A stretch of DNA of 64,000 nt from Euphorbia lathyris (taxonomy: Eukaryota; Streptophyta; Magnoliopsida; Malpighiales; Euphorbiaceae), in NCBI RefSeq assembly GCF_963576675.1, contig NC_088915.1:439001-503000 (forward strand). The letters are read 5' to 3'. Shown here one piece after another: positions 57,530 through 64,000 of this stretch; position 1 is the stretch's first letter; each line of letters starts with the position of its first letter. The position numbers were made by a program, and so were the translations under genes. The notes below the pieces were generated by a model. That model saw only the letters and a program-made list of their open reading frames with translations, was not told where the DNA came from and did not search any database.

Positions 57530-58997
57530 TTATTTCTTTTTGCTCTTATGCTTTTGTTGACTGCTCCCAACAGCATCCTCTTGCTGAGTTCTTCTAGCTT
57601 GTTCTTTCTCCCCCGTTTTGGCAGCATCAGGAGGAGGAGGAGGCCTGAAAGAGCTTGTTTGGACAGCTTCAGTAATTTTAGCTGACATGTTTTTAAGCTT
57701 GAGGGTGCTTGCATTTATGCCATCAAAAATAATGACATCTTCTTCCAGTACATCTTTATCAACCTCGATGTTGGATGAGCTGAGCATGCTCAGCACATAT
57801 TCTTGTGATTTTCCTACCCAATTTATGGTGTCCGTCAGCGCAGCAAACGCCTGATGAAACATTCTCAGTAATGCTGTGTCATAGTACTGACGCTGGACGT
57901 TGGAATGATGGATATGGGTGAAGGTACGTTGTGAGTACTGGAGAATTTCGTTCTGCTTCAGTTGGTCAGTTTCCATCTCTTCCTTGTTTAGATTCAGCAA
58001 GCGTAGGAAGCCAGCTGATCGTTAGTCTTTGCTTGCTCAGTTTGCAGCTGGTTGAATAGATGGTGAACTTCAGCTGAAGTGGCATACCCAGAATTCGCAG
58101 GTGACAAGGTTTGGAATTGTCCCTGAAGGGAGTTAAGGTGTTGAACCATAGTCAGCTAGAGTTCAGCCAGCTTTGTTATGGACTCCTACTTTGGTTGTTG
58201 AGCTTGGATACTGGTCATGACACTCAGCAGGTCTTTTGGACCTCGAACCTCGTTGAGAAGTTGAGTGACTTATGAGAGCTGAGTGGACTCATTATCGGCA
58301 GACCCATTAGCAGTTTCTGAGGTCTGATGAAGGTCTTGGATCAAGGCCTGCGCCAAATTAATGATCCTTCTACCAGACTCAGTGGCAGTGAGATAGTTGT
58401 ATGTTTCATTAGTTTGACCAGTTGGTGGAGGTGTTAAGTTTAATTCAACATTTGAAGTGCCAGCGGGGTCAGTGAATGGCCTTGGTGTATCAATCTGCAC
58501 TTGTTCTGTTGGTTTGGGAAGAGATTGAACAGCGGCATTGATGATAGGTTCAGAGTCAGGCTGAAGCTGACTTGTTGGTGAAGGTGGGATAGGTTCAGTG
58601 CTGCCTGGAGCAGGAATTTCCATAGTCGGTTGAGAACTAGGTTCAGCATCGGCATCGAGAACTTGCTCGATGTTGATCGGATTTTTAGAAGCATTTAAGT
58701 CGGCTTGTTCCTGTGGAAGAGAAACAGAGGCTTGCTTTTCAGTTTGCTCTGGTAGAGGAGTAGAAGGTTTTCTGAAGAACTTTAGTTTGATACGTGAAGG
58801 ATCAGGGGTCAGCACAGGTTGGTTTTCAGTAAATTCCAAAACTGTAGTCTGATGTGCCTTTACAAGTCTTCGTCTTTTTCCATGAGTCCTTGGAGGAGTG
58901 GGATCAGCGGGAATTGATTGAGATAGAGAAGGTTCTCCCTGATCAGTATTGTGCTATTCTGGGTGCTCAACTTCTTCGTCTACAGCCAACTCAGTGT
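57530..58997 (-). pseudogene. Envelope-like ORF of SIRE-type element A
   Basis: A reading of about 480 codons starts upstream of 58997 (cut by LTR B), contains a basic GKRRRLVK and a Pro/Gln/Thr-rich stretch (58839-58270), and continues to a C-terminal part ending in a KHKSKKK-like basic tail (58000-57530). Two TAG codons fall between 58270 and 58100, both where CAG would fit, so it is degenerate. It lies between pol and the 3' LTR, where SIRE/Maximus elements have their third, envelope-like ORF. No transmembrane segment stands out. Its role in this lineage is unknown. Confidence 0.65.
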
Positions 58998-60351
58998 TGT
59001 TGAAACACCTTTCCACAGGATTTTGATTTGACAAAATTAATTAAGTGAAATTAAATATTCTACAACACACTAAGTTTAAATGCTTTGATTTATTGTTACT
59101 AATGTGTTTGTTCAATGTTGAGTTTATAATTGTTATAAGACATAAAGATCATAAGGCCCAAGCCCTATATGGAAGTCAAAGCCCAAGTCAAACAAGCCCA
59201 AGATCACTCAGCCCGCGTATTTCAAAACGCTGCCGTTGAGTATTGAAACGGAGCTCACCAATGAAGGATCGAGAAGATCCACGTAGACAACTTCGGTATG
59301 AAGCTGCTGAGCTGTCTCGACAAAACGTACAAGACAGCCGCTGACCACAAAGCAACTTCCAGACCAAGTATTTCCTCTGTTGGTAAAGAATAGAAGACGC
59401 AGGAAGCTGTCTGTTTGACATTACCCGATTTGGAGGAACATACTGCCACACTGACCGAAGAACAGAAGATGCTGGAATCTGATTGGCTAAGAGAACTGCT
59501 GAACAGACTGAGTGAACGCGACATGAAGCCGTTTCCCTCCAACGGTTATTTCGAAATTCGAAATAACCAGAAGCTCTCACAGCTCTTTATAAATAGAGCA
59601 TTCAGAATCCACATTCAATAGAGAACTTTGAGCAAAAGCCGTTACGCTGACCAAACGTGTACAAAAAGTTCTCCATCAAAAGCAAAGAAAATTCTTACAC
59701 CACAAGCTTATTCGTTTGTGTAAAAGTCTAGAGTGATTGATCCTCAATCATCTAATGTGTTCTAGCAATTGTTGTTTAGGACAAATCTTAATCATTTCTA
59801 GGAATAGAAAGGAGAGGCTGAGTACTCGGTTTTAAGTACTCAGCGGAGAGATTAGGATTGAGTAGAAGTATAGAGGAAGGTACTCTTGTCATACTCAATT
59901 GCTGATATTGTAAAAGGTTTGAGGCTCTACCTTTAAAGAGCTCAGTAGAGGATTTGAAATCTCGGAAGTGTTCCGGGGACAGGACGTAGGCTTGGAAGAA
60001 GCCGAACCTGGATAAATCTGCTGAGTGAAGTATTTCTAAACCTTAACTCCTTATTTATATTGCTTGCTTAAAACAAACTAAAACTGACCAAGTAAAAGAG
60101 GTCAAGCTGAGTTGTGCGCTGTCAACGAATTAGTTCAGGAATAGACTCCAAGTGCTATTTCCTGACCTAAGCAACGAAACTGACCTAGTCACTAGTTGAC
60201 TAAGCCAATGTCTTGTCGATTGATCAGCGCCGCTGTCATATAATCTTTTCTTAAGAAAAAGAAATTTGCCCTAATCAATTAAAAAGGTCAAATAGTTCCT
60301 AACCCCCCCCCCCCCTTGGAACTATATTTGCAACCTTATAAGGGACCAACA
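58998..60351 (+). repeat. 5' LTR of SIRE-like copia element B
   Basis: Runs from TGTTGAAACACCTTTCC (58998) to GGGACCAACA (60351), 1354 bp. A C-run (60303-60315) lies near its end. It is followed by a primer binding site. It interrupts the envelope-like ORF of element A. Confidence 0.92.
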
Positions 60352-60353
60352 AG

Positions 60354-60365
60354 TGGTATCAGAGC
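60354..60365 (+). promoter_or_regulatory. Primer binding site of element B
   Basis: TGGTATCAGAGC, complementary to the 3' end of initiator Met tRNA, two bases after the LTR end. Confidence 0.95.
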
Positions 60366-60413
60366 TTAAAAGTTCATTACTAAAGGTCTAACAACCTTGA
60401 GTTGATCCATACC

Positions 60414-61832
60414 ATGGGTGAAAACAGCACTAGGATTCTCCCTGGAAACCAGACAACTCAGATATTACCTGAGGGGCTGTCCATTACTAGGCCTCCCCTA
60501 CTCTTCGGGTCAAACTATACCTTTTGGAAGAATAGGATGAAGAACTTCATTCAAGCTACAAACATGAGTGACTGGCTATCTATAGTCCAAGGCCCGTTTG
60601 TACCTGTGAAAGTTGTTGCTGGCCAGTCAGTTGTTAAAGCTGAGGTTGAATGGACAGAGGATGATCTCAAGAAGCTTCAAAACCATGCTTCGGCTATCAA
60701 TATGCTTCACTGTGCGCTCGATGCTGCAGAATATAACAAAATCTCAGGTTGTGAGTCGGCACAAGAGATCTGGAAGAAGCTGGAAGTCACCTACGAGGGA
60801 AGAAACAAAGTAAAAGAATCCAAGGTGAATCAGCAGATGAGACTGTACGAGCTGTTCGAGATGAACAATGATGAGGGCATTTCAGACATGAACGCAAGGT
60901 TCACCAACATCATTAATGAGCTCAAGAGACTTGGGAAAATCTTCACTGAGGAAGAACAAGTCAAAAAGATACTCAGGAGTCTTCCAAAAGACTGGCAAGC
61001 AAAGAAGACAGCAGTTGAGGAAGCTCAGGATTTAACCACCTACAAATATGACGAACTCATCGGTTCATTGCTGACCCATGAGATATCCATGAAAAACTTT
61101 GAGGTGAAGGAAAAATCTGATGACAAGAAGCAGAAGTCACTTGTCATGAAAGCTGACTCCACTGACGGGAGTTCAACTGATGATGAGGAGATGGCCATGT
61201 TCACAAGAAAGATGAAGAGGCTGTTCAGGAAGAACGACAAATATTCTAAAAAGCCTTACAAAAAGTTTGATAAGTATAAGGCTGACTCAAGCGACAGCAA
61301 ATACAGAAAGGACAGCTTAAAGCCCATTACATACTTTGAGTGCCATCAAGATGGCCATATTAAGTCAAACTGCCCCACGCTGAGGAAAGACAAGAAAAGT
61401 GGGAAGAAGCAAATGGTGGCTACTTGGAGTGACAGTGATGAATCTTCATCAATAGAAACTGAGGCCACCGAGTCAGCGAAGATATGCTTTATGGCTGACG
61501 AACTTGCTGAGCCATGCATTTCTGAGCATGCTGACCAATCTGATGAGTCAAATAATGAAGAGCAATCTAATGAGGTAATCTCACTCTCTCAACTCAGAAA
61601 TGAAATGGGTAATGCCCTGAGTGATCTCTATACACTTGTTAAAAAGTGTAACAGGAAGATTAAAGCACTCAGCCGGCGCTGTGATGAAGTAGAAGAGGTC
61701 AAACTGAGTGACCTCGGATATCTTCTTCAGGACAACTCAGTTTTGCATGAAAATATGAAAACCATTCATGAGTCTGTCTCTGAAGTCCAGTCAGTTTCAA
61801 AGAAACTGAGGAAGGATGTCACAACCATTTAG
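60414..61832 (+). CDS. SIRE-like gag, ending at a premature stop
   Basis: Starts at ATG 60414 (context accATGg). N-terminal part: LLFGSNYTFWKNRMKNFIQA (DUF4219-like), then the UBN2/gag domain (AQEIWKKLEVTYEGRNKVKE, LKRLGKIFTEEEQVKKILRS). The knuckle at about codon 307 reads YFECHQDGHIKSNC, so the first Cys is Tyr. An acidic Ser-rich region follows, and the frame ends at TAG 61830-61832, after which the same family reading continues. In an intact element gag would form the virus-like particle. 473 codons. Confidence 0.92.
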   Translation: MGENSTRILPGNQTTQILPEGLSITRPPLLFGSNYTFWKNRMKNFIQATNMSDWLSIVQGPFVPVKVVAGQSVVKAEVEWTEDDLKKLQNHASAINMLHCALDAAEYNKISGCESAQEIWKKLEVTYEGRNKVKESKVNQQMRLYELFEMNNDEGISDMNARFTNIINELKRLGKIFTEEEQVKKILRSLPKDWQAKKTAVEEAQDLTTYKYDELIGSLLTHEISMKNFEVKEKSDDKKQKSLVMKADSTDGSSTDDEEMAMFTRKMKRLFRKNDKYSKKPYKKFDKYKADSSDSKYRKDSLKPITYFECHQDGHIKSNCPTLRKDKKSGKKQMVATWSDSDESSSIETEATESAKICFMADELAEPCISEHADQSDESNNEEQSNEVISLSQLRNEMGNALSDLYTLVKKCNRKIKALSRRCDEVEEVKLSDLGYLLQDNSVLHENMKTIHESVSEVQSVSKKLRKDVTTI

Positions 61833-62168
61833 AACCAATTAAAGGTTCCAAACAAAAACAATTTTCCGCTGAGAACTCAGTATCAAGGTACACAGTACCA
61901 AGGTACTCAGCAGAGACGAAATCCCCAGCGAAGAGTCCAATGTGACTTTTATGGGAAGTTAGGACACACTACTAAAGTGTGCTGGCACGCTCAGCACTGG
62001 GGTGCTGACAAGTCAATAAAAAATCCTAAACAGAAGGTCAGTTGTGACTTCTGTGGAAAGAATGGCCATACTGTCCATGTATGTCGCCATAAAATAAAAT
62101 ATGATGCTATACCTGTTGCACCTAACAAGTCAGGACCCAAAAAGAATTGGGTACCTAAAAGTAACTAG
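61833..62168 (+). pseudogene. SIRE-like gag end, two further zinc knuckles
   Basis: The same frame continues after the TAG: CDFYGKLGHTTKVCWH, with the second Cys again Tyr, and CDFCGKNGHTVHVCRH, intact. It ends at TAG 62166-62168 just after WVPKSN. The pol frame starts six bases further in a different frame. Confidence 0.85.
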
Positions 62169-62173
62169 TTACA

Positions 62174-64000
62174 ATGCAGGTAAGCCTGAGATGTGCCGAG
62201 AAGTCAAAGATGTGGTATATTGACAGTGCATGCTCAAGGCATATGACGGGTGATGAAACTCAGTTCATCACGTTTGAACGTAAACGAGGAGGGAGTGTAA
62301 GTTTTGGAGACAACAAGAAGGGTAAGATAGTAGGCTCAGGAATCATCGGAGGTAACCCTACTATTGAATCTGTCTCCCTAGTCAGCGGACTCAAATATAA
62401 CTTACTCAGCGTAGCTCAGCTATGTGACAATGGGAGAAAAGTTATATTTGATGCTACTGGATGTAAAATCTATGAGGGAAAAACGAATAAGTTAATTTTA
62501 ACTGCCCCTCGGATAGATAATGTCTTCATGCTGAACCTAGAAAAAAAGTTTTCTAAAACTGTATGCTTAGTCACAAAGGAAGAAAATTCCTGGCTATGGC
62601 ACAGGAGACTTGGTCATGTAAGCATGGACCTCCTGGCCAAATTAGCAAGAAAGCAATTGGTTGAGGGACTGCCTGAACTTAAATTTCAAAAAGACCATCT
62701 ATGCCACGCTTGCCAAGCTGGAAAACAAACCAAACAATCTTTTCATAGTAAAAACATTGTCTCAACTAAACGTCCGTTAGAGTTACTACACTTGGATCTC
62801 TTTGGTCCAGTCCAGCCGCTGAGTCTGGGTGGAAGAAGATTTTCCTTGGTCATTGTAGATGACTTCTCTCGGTATACGTGGGTTATCTTGCTAACCAGCA
62901 AGGATGAGACCTTTGAGACATTTTCAAACTTGGTTAGAAAAATTGAAAATGAGAAAGACCTAAAATTAGCTCATATCCGTAGTGATAACGGTGGAGAATT
63001 CAAAAACCAAAAGTTTGTTGAATTCTGTGAAGCCAGCGGCATTGACCACAACTTCTCTGCTCCTAGAACGCCTCAGCAAAATGGGGTTGTTGAAAGGAAG
63101 AACAGAACTCTGGTTGAGATTGCTAGGACAATGCTGGATGAGCATAGGCTTCCAAAGTATTTTTGGGGAGAAGCTGTTAACACAGCATGCTATATTCTGA
63201 ATAGGGCTCTAGTTAGACCTATACTTAAGAAAACCCCCTATGAACTTTGGAAAGGACGAAAGCCCAACATTGGATACTTTCGTGCCTTTGGCTGTAGATG
63301 TTTTATTTTAAATACCAAAGATAGCTTAGCCAAATTTGATTCAAAAGCTGATGAGGCTATCTTTCTAGGCTACTCAACAAACAGCAAAGCATACAGAGTT
63401 TTTAATAAGAGAACTCAAGTATTAGAAGAATCTATACATGTGCAATTCGATGAAACTGACCCTGCAGGAAGATACCAGCCGCTGATAGAAGATGAACCAA
63501 ACTCAGCAACTGCTGATCAAGAACCAGCTACTGAGTCCTTCACAAAACGGCTGACCAAGAGTAAGAGTGAACCTAAAATTACTTTCACTGACCAATCTAC
63601 TTTTGCAGAGAATGTTGAAACACGAGTAGAACAAGACATGAATCTACCCAAGGAGATAAGAGTCCCAAGAGGGCATTCAGAAAATGCAATTCTTGACTCA
63701 GCTGGAAATACGCTGATGACAAGGAATCAACTAAGGAAGTATCTCGGCAATGTAGCTTTCGTCTCAGTTCAGGAGCCGAAGAACTTTGCCGAAGCTGAGC
63801 ATGACGAATTCTGGATGAATGCCATGCAAGAGGAACTCGACCAATTCAGGAGGAATAATGTATGGGAGCTAGTGCCACATCCAAGAAGCCAAAAGACCAT
63901 TGGAACAAGATGGGTCTTCAGGAACAAGCTGGATGAACAAGGAAACGTAGTCAGAAACAAGGCAAGACTTGTAGCTCAGGGCTATAGTCAGCAAGAAGGT
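62174..64000 (+). CDS. SIRE-like pol, open to the window edge
   Basis: An open frame from ATG 62174 to the end of the window (about 609 codons, no stop). Protease: MWYIDSACSRHMTGDE, with Asp-Ser-Ala at the active site where Asp-Ser-Gly or Asp-Thr-Gly is usual. Integrase: the HHCC finger (WLWHRRLGHVSMDLL, LCHACQAGK), then HLDLFGP (first Asp), HIRSDNGGEF (second Asp) and TPQQNGVVERKNRTL (Glu), then TPYELWKGRKPN. A variable linker (63420-63640) follows. Reverse transcriptase begins at about 63830 (NVWELVPHP, IGTRWVFRNKLDE, NKARLVAQGYSQQEG) and is cut by the edge. Confidence 0.93.
   Translation, partial: MQVSLRCAEKSKMWYIDSACSRHMTGDETQFITFERKRGGSVSFGDNKKGKIVGSGIIGGNPTIESVSLVSGLKYNLLSVAQLCDNGRKVIFDATGCKIYEGKTNKLILTAPRIDNVFMLNLEKKFSKTVCLVTKEENSWLWHRRLGHVSMDLLAKLARKQLVEGLPELKFQKDHLCHACQAGKQTKQSFHSKNIVSTKRPLELLHLDLFGPVQPLSLGGRRFSLVIVDDFSRYTWVILLTSKDETFETFSNLVRKIENEKDLKLAHIRSDNGGEFKNQKFVEFCEASGIDHNFSAPRTPQQNGVVERKNRTLVEIARTMLDEHRLPKYFWGEAVNTACYILNRALVRPILKKTPYELWKGRKPNIGYFRAFGCRCFILNTKDSLAKFDSKADEAIFLGYSTNSKAYRVFNKRTQVLEESIHVQFDETDPAGRYQPLIEDEPNSATADQEPATESFTKRLTKSKSEPKITFTDQSTFAENVETRVEQDMNLPKEIRVPRGHSENAILDSAGNTLMTRNQLRKYLGNVAFVSVQEPKNFAEAEHDEFWMNAMQEELDQFRRNNVWELVPHPRSQKTIGTRWVFRNKLDEQGNVVRNKARLVAQGYSQQEG

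Larger units (their letters stand above)
60354..64000 (+). mobile_element. SIRE-like Ty1/copia element B, internal region (runs off the window)
   Basis: Primer binding site, gag, zinc knuckles, protease, integrase and the start of reverse transcriptase lie in copia order on the plus strand. With its LTR it begins at 58998. The pol frame has no stop up to 64000, so this is the youngest-looking coding stretch of the window. The 3' half and 3' LTR lie beyond the edge. Confidence 0.95.

Noticed and set aside
59188..59621. ORFs of 68-130 codons in the LTRs of the SIRE-like elements
   Set aside because: They lie within LTR sequence, occur on both strands and have no domain.

Overview
The window is AT-rich nuclear DNA of a flowering plant, probably a eudicot. 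The evidence is plant F-box and ELOF1-type genes, a tRNA-derived SINE like the Au family, CACTA DNA transposons, Ty1/copia and Ty3/gypsy LTR elements, a plant L1 LINE with an RNase H domain, and remnants of plant glycolate oxidase, PPR and SMC-hinge genes. There are no bacterial-type genes, operons or CRISPR arrays. Most of the sequence is repeats and mobile elements; few genes look intact.

1-21247: a head-to-tail array of a unit of about 3992 bp, with five full copies and a sixth cut off at about 21248. The window opens inside the array. Each full unit carries, all on the minus strand, a two-exon FBW2-like leucine-rich-repeat gene that lacks its F-box and a complete 75-residue gene of the ELOF1 (Elf1) transcription elongation factor family. 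It also carries a 5'-truncated SINE with a perfect target duplication. Copy 4 is a mosaic of two sequence types, which points to unequal exchange or conversion.

22021-28347: a non-autonomous CACTA element with matching ends and a 3-bp target duplication. Inside it are two further SINE insertions and about 2.9 kb of GTAAC-type satellite. 28348-43730 is gene-poor. It holds a papain-type protease relic, a DMS3/GMI1-like SMC-hinge pseudogene, a Ty3/gypsy gag relic, two MITEs, and a diverged inverted duplication at 37.9 and 42 kb that has a third related locus at 29.1 kb.

43730-55302 is a nested stack. A hAT transposase (ZMYM/TTF type) is split by an L1 LINE and by a copia element with a single visible LTR. 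The LINE is split in turn by a second CACTA element (49373-54269) that has captured pieces of a glycolate oxidase gene and a PPR gene. 55303-64000 holds two SIRE-like copia elements in opposite orientation: the 3' end of one (LTR, polypurine tract, envelope-like ORF) and the 5' end of the other (LTR, primer binding site, gag, and pol open to the window edge). All functional statements are by sequence recognition only; no database search was run.
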